Source of the DNA: Polytrichum commune
Taxonomy: Eukaryota > Streptophyta > Polytrichopsida > Polytrichales > Polytrichaceae
Direction: 5' to 3'
NCBI GenBank assembly: GCA_950295325.1
Contig: OX485806.1
Coordinates: forward strand, 48,667,169-48,731,168
Length of the DNA stretch: 64,000 bases
The notes beneath the pieces were generated by a model. That model saw nothing but the letters and a program-made list of their open reading frames with translations. It had not been told where the DNA came from and searched no databases. Both the position numbers and the translations under genes were made by a program. Below, one piece after another: positions 47,281-57,635 of the stretch; position 1 is the first letter of the stretch, and each line of letters begins with the position of its first letter.

Positions 47281-49588
47281 AGACCTTGGGGAAATTATTG
47301 ACTACAATCTCGATGGCGAAGATCCTATCTTGATTATCTTCGATTACGTCGAGGCCATGAGGTGTCAACTCTAGGAGATTGCATTCTTCATAGAGTTGGG
47401 TGGAGATAACGGCGCTCACAAGAATAACACCCCGGACAAGCAACCTTTCTTCGTTCAAGCTGTCCGCAGGGTCCTTTATAGGTTCTTTCGATACGTTCTT
47501 CTGCCCAAGAAGGCCATCTCTAAGGTACCCCTTTTCTTCCCAAACTACCTGGATATCGAAAGTCCTGATTTCATGTTCACTCCTGCAATTATAAAAACAT
47601 GGGATCCAATTCACTTTCAGCAGTGCGGGTGGTATTTGGACTGTCCGTTCAAGAAGCCTCCTCCCTTTGACATCGCACTTAGGGACTCCATCCAACCTCT
47701 CCTACCTTCTCCCGCTGCATCAGTTCCAGCCTCACAGTCTCCCACACCCCCCAAAGGTGGCTCCTCTATAAACAAGATCGCTATTAAAGGGAGTAGGATT
47801 CGGGGATCCAAGCGGAAGGTTGCTGAGTTGGTTGAGGAGCCAATGGACGAAGATATTCCTGCAACTGGTTGTGACATCGGTGATCCACCTGCTGAACTTG
47901 CAGACCCTATCATCACCCATCCTCCACATGCACCTGCTCCTAAGCGTATTCACCTGGGAGCTGCTGGTCAAGCCAAACCCATCACATTCGTCCCACCTGC
48001 GGTTAAGGCAATGTCGTCATCCCAGGCATGCACCTCCTCTTCTGCTTCTCCTCGGGTTCTCATACTCAATGACCCATTCCACATGATGTTGGATTATAAG
48101 GCGAAGCACAACAAATTCCCTTCAACTTACGATGACATGGTTGTTTTTCTAAGTGAGGTACATATCCAGCTTAATTCCCATTCAATTCAGCTAGCATGCC
48201 CCTATTCACCAATTCATTCTCTACTAAACGCTCTGGTTTTTTTGAAACAAAGGTTGGAGCATCCAGGGAATTCTTCTTCTCAAGCAAGGTGTTGCAGAAG
48301 GCTGTAGTGGACCTCATTATTGCAGAGTATCCCGATGGTTTGCCTGTCCCAAGAGTTTCCGAATTTCCAGGGCAAGTTCCAAATTGGAATAAGTAGGTTC
48401 AGAACTTTATCAAGTTTACAATTGGTTTTTGTCAAGGGTATCTTCACGACGACGGGGCTCTCCTCCTATTCTATCCTGACAGCGTGCAAATCAAGAAGGA
48501 GGTTTTGAGCTTTCTCTACAACAACAATCTGGAGGTCAAGGAGGAATGGACCATCGTGAATTCTCTCCACCTCACTCACCCTATGCATAACTCTAGCGGG
48601 TCAGTAATTCTAGTCATTTTCCGCTATTTAAGTTCTCACTCCTTCATGACTTGAATCACATTGCTAACAATTCGGGGCCTATTGTTGATGTCCAGACTCT
48701 GAAATTCAAAGCCATCGTGTTCGTTCGGTCTTTCTCCACACCTTTGGTTAGGCAACCGAAGGAGTTCATCATTGCGTCTAGTGACGAATTTAAAGATGTT
48801 GACCTTGCAAGTGATGACGTCCTTTTCAACATTGTCACCGCTGATACTGCACTCAAGCACAATGACGGTGACAAGTTTTGGAGGGGCCCTAAGGAGAAGG
48901 CAGTGTCCCCGCTCCAGCTTCTAATCAGTGGCCTTAGCCCTCCCGGGGGCATTATATGTGACCTCACTGCTGGAACTGGTATAAGTAATTTGTTCAACAT
49001 TCCCATCTCTCTAGACTTAGGCAATTCAATTACATGCGACTAATTCATTTGTTTCAGTCTTTGTAGGTGCCTCGGTTCTTGTAGCACAATCTTCTAATAG
49101 GGCAATTGTGGCACTTGAGGGAGACAAGGAATTGTACGAAGAACTCCTGCAGCCACTTCAGATCGCAGTGTCGCAGTGTCGCAGTGTCGCAGTGTCGCGG
49201 GGTCGATCCAACCCACTTTGTAGACCTTGACGACGACGACGATACCCTCCCTCAACAAGGTGCAGTTAGTCTATGTGAGTAAGTATTTTGTCATCTTAAA
49301 CTTCTTTTTTGAATATGTTGCATTTAATTCGAATGATTCTAACAATCATAATTTGTCCTTTGTTGTTGCAGTCTGATGGTTGAAGGCCGTCGCTCCGTAG
49401 ACTACGGCTCACCTCGTAGTTCTAACATGCGACCTCCCTGTTATGCAGAGGATATGGCAGTAGCTTATGCCAAAAACTCCTCTCCTAGTTGTAGTGCTTC
49501 TTCTAGTCCACGTCATAGATACGATCCAAGAGTACTCAGATTCATAGATCAAAGTGCTTCGGAGAGTGAGGATGAGTTTATTCCTTAA

Positions 49589-49949
49589 ACTCCATTTTGT
49601 ATTGGATTGTATTAATTCTGTCTTTTTGATTTCCGGCGCAAGTCTCATACTTGCTCTTCTTTATTTCATACTCAAAATGTCAACCCGCATTGCATTCTTC
49701 ATTTAGTACTGTTAATCTTTTTAGTTTGTGGATTAGCCTTTAAGTATAGTTCAAGTGTCCCTAAACAATATGGCTCTCACAATCTTAACCGCTAGTCACA
49801 AAACAATGTAGCATCCACCCATTCCAATAAAAAGTTGGTGCCTCACACACCTCCTCCTTGTTTCATTAAATCATAAGTATTCAATAATACTTAAGTTGCA
49901 CACCACACAACACACTCCAATTCATACTACCCGCTTGCATTCTTCATTT
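49589..49949. other. 3' flank of the E2 cargo gene, non-coding
   Basis: AT-rich, frequent stops, no recognisable feature beyond a T-rich 3' region after the stop at 49586-49588. Confidence 0.4.
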
Positions 49950-50570
49950 ATGTTCACCCTCTATAAATGTTAACCCTCAGGAGTGGATCAAAGTTAACAT
50001 TCATAAAGGTGTTAACAACTAACAATTATAAAATTATTTTTTTGAGCAATATACAAATCTTAACATGTTCTAAATATAAGCAAATGTGAACAGTACCTGT
50101 GAGAGAATACAATTCACAAAATTGCAAACCCAATCCAAACTTTATTCAATATCAAATTTACAAATCATAGGTGAAGTATGAATCAATGGTTCTTTGGTGA
50201 GATTCATGGGCATGCACAACTTCCAAATATTTCTCAATCTGCACCAACAAACCCACGTACTTGGACACCCACATGAACGTGTTTCTACGTACCTTCTAAT
50301 GGAACTTCTCATGTGCCTCCATTCTTGAACATCCATCACTAGAACTATTAGTAGCCAAACTTAGTCTTTCCAAAAGACTGTTTATGGTTGTATTTCATTC
50401 GTTAACATTTATAGAGTCAAATTTACAAAGAAGGGAGTAGCATTTTGTTCACAAGTCACACGCTTAACATTTATAGTGTGCATTATGTGGGGAGTAGAAT
50501 AAAGTTAACATTTAGAAAGGGTTAACTCTTATAGGTGTAACATTAATAGAGGGTGGACTGTATGTGGAGA
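49950..50570 (-). mobile_element. pogo/Tigger-like remnant near the E2 right end
   Basis: Left end CACCCTCTATAAATGTTA; the reverse complement of the right end is CCACCCTCTATTAATGTTA preceded by CAGT. Further 'gttaac' words are arranged inversely. On the - strand the interior ends with a frame reading MWVSKYVGLLVQIEKYLEVV ... HQRTIDSYF, like the C-terminus of DDE_1 (pogo/Tigger) transposases. A deletion derivative keeping the 3' end of the transposase gene. TA duplication not certain. Confidence 0.55.
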
Positions 50571-50885
50571 ATTTCTTTTCACAAACATCCTTTGTGTTTC
50601 CTTCAAATAGTAAATTTTATTTAATTTACAGTAATATGTACTATAGTACACAAATTTGCTAATTGTATTTGTGACCTCATAGTGATGTAAACCCTAATTT
50701 TGTATTTTATTAAAATATTTCTATGTTTCAAAAATCTATAAACGTTATGAATGGGGAAATGTTGGCTTATTTCCACAGTAATAGAGTCCCTAACTCTTAA
50801 AAGTTTCTAAACATAGTTCGATGTTTTTCCCTTAATCCCGCGGTTATAGGTGCATTTTCAGTCTCAATTCATGTCTCAAATTGAG
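50571..50885. other. E2 right subterminal region
   Basis: AT-rich, non-coding. 'cgcggttataggtgca' (50838-50853) is the inverted counterpart of 'gacctataaccgtgg' in the left end (15601-15615). Confidence 0.5.
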
Positions 50886-50933
50886 TTCTCCGCTCTTCGC
50901 TCTTCGCTCTCCGCTCGCATACTAACTTTCCCT
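50886..50933 (-). repeat. E2 right terminal inverted repeat
   Basis: 'ctccgctcttcgctcttcgc' + 'tctccgctcgcatac' mirrors the left end, with 11 identical bases in the GTATGCGAGCG core at the same distance from the terminus. Confidence 0.8.
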
Positions 50934-50943
50934 TTTTTCATGC
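50934..50943 (+). repeat. Target-site duplication of MULE E2 (right), TTTTTCATGC
   Basis: Identical to 15439-15448; the retrotransposon methyltransferase resumes here. Confidence 0.85.
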
Positions 50944-51822
50944 CTCCCTCGTGATGTCACACTCATCAGTGAGGCCGACTTACAACACTTGGGTCCGATG
51001 GATATGGTGATTGCGGGATGGCCATGCCAAGGCCATCCACGTGCTGGAGCAGGCCGAGGTCTAGAGGATCCCAGGTCTAGTTTATTTTGGGACCTCATCC
51101 GCCTCATGCAGTGGTGGTTTTCCCACCAATCTTCCCCTCTAGGGTATATCTTCAAGAATGTACCCCTATTGGGAGATTCTCGCGACAAGGTGTTGGAAGG
51201 TTGCCATTATGTTCGTCAACACCTTGGAGATCCAATTTTTGTGGATGCGGCCAGCCTTGGTTCTTATGCCCACCGGCCTCGGTGGATTTGGACCAACCTC
51301 GCACCGTCATCTACTTTAACTGCAACATTTTCTGCAGTGCCTCCACCTTTTGATCAGAAGATGGATGACATTTTGGATCCAAACCGGACCTCTTTGCCGA
51401 TTGTTCGAGATGATTTACCCCCGTTGGCATTGGTCAACAAAGTGAGGATACCACGGCGGGCCTTTCCATAGTCATTCGCCTTCCGCAATTGGGGGTCGGG
51501 TTTAGTGTGGGATGCTAACATCAAAACCCACACCGAACCCTTGGCTGACGAACGGCAGCGTGTCATGGGATTTCGCACTAGTACCACCGCAGCTCCTAGC
51601 CTTTCTAAGGGCCAACGACGCTTCGTGTTGGGCCAAGACATGGATTTTTATACCATGGTGTGGACTGTTGGTTTATGCCTTGCATTGCAACGACATCATG
51701 GTGACCAGTTGTTGTCTCTAAGGGCAGAGGATTCTCGTCAAGGGGCACAGTGGTCGACATCCATGGAGGAAGGATTTAAGGTCATGGTTGGAGAAGCTGA
51801 ACGAATATTTCGATTCAAATAG
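50944..51822 (+). pseudogene. DNMT3-like cytosine methyltransferase, catalytic part
   Basis: Motif IV: MVIAGWPCQGHPRAGAGRG, with the catalytic Pro-Cys-Gln at 51022-51030, followed by EDPRSSLFWDLI. Motif VI: IFKNVPLLGDSRDKVLEG, where ENV has become KNV. Motif VIII: FVDAASLGSYAHRPRWIWTN, the AHRxRxxW pattern of DNMT3-type enzymes. Motifs IX/X: LADERQRVMGF and KGQRRFVLGQDMDF. TAG at 51469-51471 with a frame change splits it. C5 methyltransferases transfer a methyl group from SAM to cytosine; loss of the motif VI Glu would impair this copy. Confidence 0.82.
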
Positions 51823-51984
51823 TAGGTGATGGAGGAGCTCCGAGTTCAACGAGTTTATATAGCTTTGGCTTCTTCACCTCCGGTGGTCACTTCATCATCA
51901 CATATTGGTGGTGATGAAGAGGGAATGGACTTTATTGCTAGTACAGACCCTCTTCTCAATAGCAATTAGAGTCCGTGCCAGCAC

Positions 51985-53480
51985 CAGATGGCTCCCCTTT
52001 GGTGGAGAGGGAGACCATAAAGTTTAATGATTGGCCATTGGAATTAGGCCCTCATATCACTGGTACTAAGGCACGGAAAGTACAAGCATTTCTTCATTCA
52101 TACCGTAGGTGTTTTGCTTTTAGCCTTCAGGATCTTGAAGGTTATAAAGGAAAACCCATCCACATTCAGTTGGAGGACGACCATCGCATTTTTCAAAGAC
52201 CTTATAGGCTAAGTGTTTTTGAGCGGATTGGTGTTCAAGTTTTTTGCCGAGAGCTCTTGGCAACAATGCTAATCAAACTTTCCAACGGGGAGTATGCTTG
52301 TGCTACGGTTATGTCATCGAAAAAGGCTATCTTTGGCAATTGGACGGAGAAGCGGATGTGCGGGAATTACCGTCCATTTAATCGGAAGACCAAGTCGAAT
52401 CGGTATCCCATGCCAATCCCAGAGTAGTTGTTCGATGCCATCGGATTTTCTCAGGTCTTTAGCACCCTGGACTTGAGATCCGGCTATCACCAGCTCCCAT
52501 TACTTGCGGGAGATCGAGTGAAAATTGCATTTAAAGGAGTTGATCACGATGCGAAGGATCAACTGTATCATTGGAAGTTTCTTCCATTTGGCCTCAATAA
52601 TACACCTACTGAGTTTCAGAGAGTGATGGACGAGGTCCTCTCTGGCTTGCCATTTTCTCTATGTTACATTGATGACGTGATCATCTTCAACATGACACCA
52701 CAAGAGCATGTTAGGCACCTGCAAGCCGTTTTTGAACGCTTACAACGGTGGGGATTGCGCTTACATCATGGCAACTGCAAGTTTTTCCATGACCGATTGG
52801 CATACCTAGGTCATATGATTATTCCGGGAGGTCTTGAGGTGCAACAAGCTAAGGTGGATGCCTTGCAGAAGATCCCGGCACCAGTCGATGTGCCGAGACT
52901 TCGTGTTTTTTTGGGCTTGGTGAATTACTACTGACGATTCGTCAAGAACTTTAGCTTGATCGCCAAGCCTCTCACCATTCTCACAAGCAATGACCAACCT
53001 TGGACTTGGGGTCGTGAGCATTAACAGACATTCAAAATGTTAAAGCAGAGACTGGGTACAACTCAAGTATTTCGACGTCCAGATGTCTCCAAATCTTTCC
53101 AGTTGCATACGGATTGGAGCTCATTATATTTGGGAACAATTCTCACTCAAAAGGATGACTTTAGCCGGGAGTATGTTGTTGCTTACGCGTTGCAAAGCAA
53201 CGATACGGCAGAGGCCAATTATTCGTCTTATGAGGAAGAAGCATTGGCGGCGGTGTGGGCTATTGCCCATTTTCAGCCATATCTTTATGGTCAGCACTTT
53301 ACTTTGGTAACTGACCATCAGCCGTTACGGTGGCTCATGGAGTCGGATAAACTTACTGGCAAGCTCGCTAGATGTGCTTTGTTGCTCTAGGAGTATGACT
53401 TTGAGGTGGTGCACCGAGCTGGGATTACCAACCTGGATGCAGATGGACTTTCACGCTGTCCAAGTCCTTTGGATGAGGAC
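51985..53480 (+). pseudogene. Reverse transcriptase and RNase H of the methyltransferase-bearing element
   Basis: Nearly continuous RT: QLEDDHRIFQRPYRLS, the substrate block FSTLDLRSGYHQLPL, FLPFGLNNTPTEFQRVMDEV, the catalytic YIDD at 52665-52676, and FLGLVNYY. RNase H: LHTDWSSLYLGTIL, ANYSSYEEEALAAVWAI, LVTDHQPLRWLM, then DADGLSRCP. In-frame stops: TAG 52425, TGA 52932, TAA 53023, TAG 53388. TAG after PIPE and after LLL stand where a Gln or Glu codon is expected, and the TGA before RFVKNFS where Arg (CGA) is expected. All RT catalytic residues are readable. Confidence 0.9.
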
Positions 53481-53724
53481 TTGACCAGGGCCAGGTGGCA
53501 TGGAGATTGTGATTGGGAGGCGGTTCCAGGTTGGCACGTGACTGCTTACCTCATTTTATTTTTTGGTGCGGTTATTGAGGTTCTTGTACAAGGCTCGGAT
53601 GATGAAACTGATCAACCTCAAGCTATTGTGGATATATGGGAGGATCTTCTCGTATTGCATAAGCTTCAGCAAGGGACCTTTCCTTCGTCCACCTTGGCAA
53701 TGGGAAGGGATAGGATTGGACATT

Positions 53725-54535
53725 GAATAACAAGGTTCCGTTGGGAGAATGGTTTATTATTTTGATTGTGGTCGGATGGGACAAGGCGTATTGTCCCTAG
53801 ACCGGATCAGAGGGCCTCCTTGGTGCAACAAGTGCACGTGGAATTTGGCCATTTTGGCATACGCAAAACACATTCTATATTGTGTGGCCAATATTGGTGG
53901 ACTAGCATGTATCAATAGGTGGATGCTTATGTCGAGAGGTGTGAAGTTTGAGACCAGGTCAGGTCTAGCTTTAACACCTTGTCACCTCAGTTACATCCCT
54001 TACCTATCATGGGTCGCTAGACTTTGCGGGACCGTTGGTTGTCATGCTATGTGGAGCAAAGTAGGTGTTGGTGATGATGGAGCATTTTAGCAAGTGGATT
54101 GAGCTTGTTGCTCTACCCCAAAACTCTTCATAGTTGGCCGCGGCCGCCTTTTTGGATCGTGTGTTGGCACGTTTTGGAGCATCAGTTGAGGTATTGACGA
54201 ACCAAGGGAGGGAGTTCCTCGGTGTTTTTGAAGAGTAGTGCACTAAGGCACTCATAGATCACCGCACCACCTCTCGGGATCATCCGAAAGCGGATGGCTT
54301 GGCTGAACGGGTTGTTCAGACTACCAAGCGTGGCTTGAGGAAGTATGGATTACTTCGGGGAGCCATCATGATTGGGATTTTATATTTCCTTGGATTGCTA
54401 TGGGCCATTGATTTAGTAGGCAAGCCTCTTTGGCGTCCTGCAGCCCGTATCAATTGTTGTATGGACGTGAGCCTATATTCCCGAATTCTATTCGGGAAAA
54501 ACTAGCTTTTGTTGTGGACTTGGATGACCCAAACA
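53725..54535 (+). pseudogene. Integrase of the methyltransferase-bearing element
   Basis: HHCC domain: VHVEFGHFGIRKTH ... VERCEVC, with stops and shifts. DDE core: MEHFSKWIELVAL, then EVLTNQGREFLGVFEE, where the second catalytic Asp (LTDQG) has become Asn (codon 54200-54202), and DHPKADGLAERVVQTTKRGL with the catalytic Glu. The inverted copy at 61.4-62.7 kb has the same Asn. Confidence 0.82.
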
Positions 54536-54539
54536 TTTG

Positions 54540-55180
54540 GGCAGAGTGTTTGTAGGAGCGAGCTCAATTCTTCCATAAGGCCATGCCTATGGCCATGGAG
54601 AATTTGTCCATTGCTCAGCACCGTGACACTTTGCGTTATGCACGCATTCGCAATGGTGCTTACCAACCTCAGTTGCGGAAATTCCGGTAGGGGGATTATG
54701 TTTATCTCCAACGTGATGCACCTACAACATTGGATGTTAAGGCGGGGCACATTATCCTTCGGGTGAAGGAGGTGTTGCCAAGTGGTTGTTGTTGTTGGAA
54801 AGAAAAAATGGCAAGGAATGTCGCGAGCATTCCAAAAACTATGCCCCATGTAATCTACCCATTAAAGGTACAGTTCATCCTGAATTGGCCGTCATGCCAG
54901 AAGATCTTCCATGTTTTGTGTGTGGGGAGAAGAAAAGAGCAGCTACTATGTTCTTATGTGATCAGTGTCAACGTGGTTGGCACATGGCATGCTTGAGGCC
55001 ACCCTTGACATCTTTACCATCTGGACAGTGGAGTTGTCCTCGCTCTGGAGGATCTTCGGTATTTGGTGCTTCCACCAATTGTATTCAATGATCATGTGTG
55101 GTTTTTATCATCTTGTGTCTGCCCAAATGGAGGATGAGTTATGGTTTAGAGACGCAATCAACATGAGGCGGTGCAATTAA
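54540..55180 (+). pseudogene. PHD finger fused downstream of the integrase
   Basis: After the integrase tail, 54786-55091 reads a PHD zinc finger: CFVCGEKK ... FLCDQCQRGWHMACLRPPL ... GQWSCPRS. The Cys4-His-Cys3 spacing (CX2C, CX2C, X4H, X2C, then WxCPxC) is clear except that the last Cys is Ser. In the inverted copy the last Cys is Tyr, so the family ancestor had Cys. PHD fingers read histone H3 tails. Gypsy integrases more often carry a chromodomain here, so a PHD finger could play the targeting role. The conserved end 'caacatgaggcggtgcaat' marks the limit shared by both copies. Confidence 0.82.
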
Positions 55181-56819
55181 TTCTTTGGAATTTGAAAGCC
55201 AAATAAAGCCAAATTCTTGGAGATTTCCTTCAAGGTATTAATCCTTATCTCCAACGATTTCTCATGTGCGAAAAAAAATATTTGCACTTAATTTGCTTCA
55301 ATGAAGGCTTACCAGCCTCCTTCACTTGCAACAAAGACGTCCTCCGCATTTTCGGTCTTAACAACATGTGCGGCCAATGAACTAGAAGCCATAAGCTCCT
55401 TCAATGCAAAAACCAATTGTATTTGAGTTTCCTAGTATCGCTCCAAATGAGCATCCTTCCAATGCTTATAAATTTGGGGTGTTTTGTGCTCAAAATATAA
55501 GGGAAAAAGCTTGAATGCATATTTGTCATTAAAACTGGTATACATTGATGCTTCTACTTCATCCATGTCTTAAATCAAATTTTACAGTATTGTAGGAAAA
55601 TAATCTCTATTCAACCGAAACACTTATCATAGATTCTTCCTCGCATCTTCTCCTTCATATTGTCAAAGGTTTCTACCCAAAGCACGTGAGACCGAGTGAC
55701 AGTCCTTCACGCCAAAGAAGGTTGAAAAACCTTGTCGGATGCTACCACTAGTTTAACGTTTAAGAGCTTAAAAAATCGTCCTTTTGATTCTCTTTAAGAC
55801 AAGTAAGATAATATTGGCTTTTAATCATAATCATAAATCCACAATGAATCATGTCACTAGAGCAAACAACCTATACTAATTTGGTGTCAAGGTAAAAGGA
55901 TAAAATATGAGAATAACATGCATATGTAATTACCACCAACCTTATAATTTGTTGGTCATTAACCCAACCTCACTATTAGGGAATACAAACACCGTTCACT
56001 TGGTACACATACAAAGGATCTGTTTGTTATCACTCCGACTTCACCCCATGATACACTATTACAAACTAGCACAATACAAAATCAGACAATGTTCAAAATA
56101 CTGAGCAACTCAGCCCGCTACGAAGGAAGTTACCACAACGACATATGAAAAACAATGCAATTGTAACATTGGATCATCTTCCCAAAACAACACTTAGGTA
56201 GAAATTAAAATTGATCGCATGAGTTGTTGGTAAAACATGAGTAATTCATGTTGCCGTTAAAAGGAAATTGCAATTAAGCATATGTCTCATCACTCTGCTA
56301 CAACCTAAAAATTTCCTCCTTAAAGAAATCCCTAAAATCTGTGTTTCGAAAGACAATTCAACATTAACAATTATTTTTTTAGGTCGAACGACAATTTTAT
56401 ATGCCAAATAATTATCAGTGGCAATCCCGTGTATCACATTCTTAAACGAATCTTAATGCCGTCCAACTTGCCCCAAAAATTCAAATATGTAGTTATTTAG
56501 AAATTTTCTCTAATTTTTTTTACTAAAAAAAGGGAGAACATCATCTTATGCCAAGTACCTCTCACAACTTGGTGTGGAAGAAGAATGAGCCAACTGTAAG
56601 CTTGCTGTAATCCTACGCCCTCCGCTTGTTCTTGGATGCTCCTGCGAACTCTTACCACGATGTTGCACTTCTTCAAAAATGTAAATACTCTAGATTCTTA
56701 TAAGGTGCTTAAAAATGACGGTATTTGATCATCTTATGCCCCCAACTTTTGTTTTTGATTTATGAAAACAACCTTAGCAAAATGCTTTCACCAAATTTTG
56801 CCTTGCAAAAATCCAAGTA
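55181..56819. other. Non-coding AT-rich stretch
   Basis: Sequence past the 3' limit of the methyltransferase-bearing element. No domain or repeat recognised and short frames only. It does not match the sequence beyond the same point in the inverted copy, so no LTR can be defined. Confidence 0.4.
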
Positions 56820-57354
56820 ATATAATTCTTTGAGAGAAAAAATAAAAATAAAAATGCAAGTACCCCCCAACCCAAAAAAAATGAGGGGGGACTTTGGCCT
56901 ATAGCTTGGTGTTGCCGCCGACAAGGACGGCAAACAAGAGCCGACCAAGGGCTCCAGCTCCCAGAGTCGGTTCTTCTTCCCCTTCCCTTCATTTTCTATT
57001 GGAATAGATTTCTCCTCAAATTGGAATAAAAATTTCGTTTTCAAAATTCAATGGCATAAATTCTTGCTTGCAATAGAGCAAATGACAGGAAATTCCGCAA
57101 ATAATTCAATAAAATTTCACCACAATTCACCATGATGTGCCATGCACAAGCATGTATTCTTTTTGTTGTTGCTCCGCCAATTTGCGATATTCCTCGCTCC
57201 AACATTCCACAATTTTGTTGCTCTTTGTCCTCGCACTCTTCTTTGTATGTTATGTCTTCAAGAACAAAGCAAGAAAAAAATGAAGCATTATTGTCAAATG
57301 TAAAGGAAAATGATCAAACCCTAGCAAGATCTCCAATTTTCTCTTCAAATGCAC
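56820..57354 (-). repeat. R3-adjacent segment, copy 2
   Basis: Reverse complement matches 7396-about 7885, including an A/T simple repeat ('aaaaataaaaataaaaa') and 'cccttggtc'. Adjoins R3 copy 2 in the same relative order as on the left. Confidence 0.5.
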
Positions 57355-57635
57355 ACAATGACTCAAGTTATCTCTCACGACACCACGAGAAAATCCAAGA
57401 CTGTAAGTAAGGGGTAAAAAATTCAAGATTTTATTGCAACAACATGCAATCTTCACCTCACACAAGTTTTTTCCACACATTCACTCACAAGTCTTGACTT
57501 TGCAAGAATGCCAAGCCAATGAGAAGGTTCCTCACTTAGGAGCATCATTCCAAATCCTAGGGCTCATGCATCCAACTCTAAATGCATGAAACCTCCCGAA
57601 TGCGGTGGGGACGCCGACGTCGCATACTGTGACAT
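57355..57635 (-). repeat. Dispersed repeat R3, copy 2
   Basis: 'cacaatgactcaagttatctc' to 'cgtcgcatactgtga'. Inverted relative to copy 1, most diverged of the three. Confidence 0.55.

Larger units (their letters stand above)
38957..49588 (+). pseudogene. ParB-like / DNA methyltransferase-like gene, E2 copy, disrupted by a chromovirus
   Basis: Exon 2 (38957-39506) holds the ParB-like domain: FIPLCRMIPLPVVR and MFMVWDGNHRLQAW. Further exons include 39867-about 40281 and 40402 on. The chromovirus sits at 40443-47275; without it and one CTCAC the exon reads on in frame (ELFSGVLT-DLGEIIDYNL). Downstream, CGWYLDCPFKKPP matches E1's CCWYLECKRTW, then the methyltransferase-like part: VVDLIIAEYPDGLPVP, LHDDGALLLFYPD, FWRGPKEKAVSPLQLLISG, CDLTAGTG, AIVALEGDKELYEELL, ending ASESEDEFIP. 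Damage: TAG at 47372 and 48394, a frame shift near 39715, a lost donor at the WWAQ exon (AT for GT), and a weak acceptor near 39571. It lacks E1's intron 4. Confidence 0.7.
15449..50933. mobile_element. Mutator-like DNA transposon E2 (contains E1 and a chromovirus)
   Basis: Left end GAGCGTGACTT + GTATGCGAGCG. The reverse complement of the right end, AGGGAAAGTTA + GTATGCGAGCG, aligns from the very end, followed in both by G/A-rich GGAGAGCG repeats and by 'acctataaccg(t/c)gg'. Flanked by TTTTTCATGC. Its own parts are 15449-15728, 30714-40442 and 47276-50933. Subtracting E1 and the chromovirus leaves about 13.7 kb. It encodes a transposase on the - strand (31349-35103) and, divergently, a ParB-methyltransferase-like gene on the + strand (35562-49588), both broken. 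It was inserted into the retrotransposon methyltransferase. Confidence 0.85.
8804..55180 (+). mobile_element. Ty3/gypsy element with cytosine methyltransferase and PHD finger, split by insertions
   Basis: Order on the + strand: gag (8804-9088, 13118-13570), zinc knuckles and protease (13690-14947), methyltransferase (about 15230-15438, 50944-51822), RT and RNase H (51985-53480), integrase and PHD finger (53725-55180). The parts belong together because removing the insertion at 9089-13112 with one CTTAA restores an open gag frame, and removing 15449-50933 with one 10-bp duplication rejoins methyltransferase motif I to motif IV. Every region has in-frame stops, so the copy is dead. A partial inverted second copy lies at 61395-62740. 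LTRs were not identified. Confidence 0.8.
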
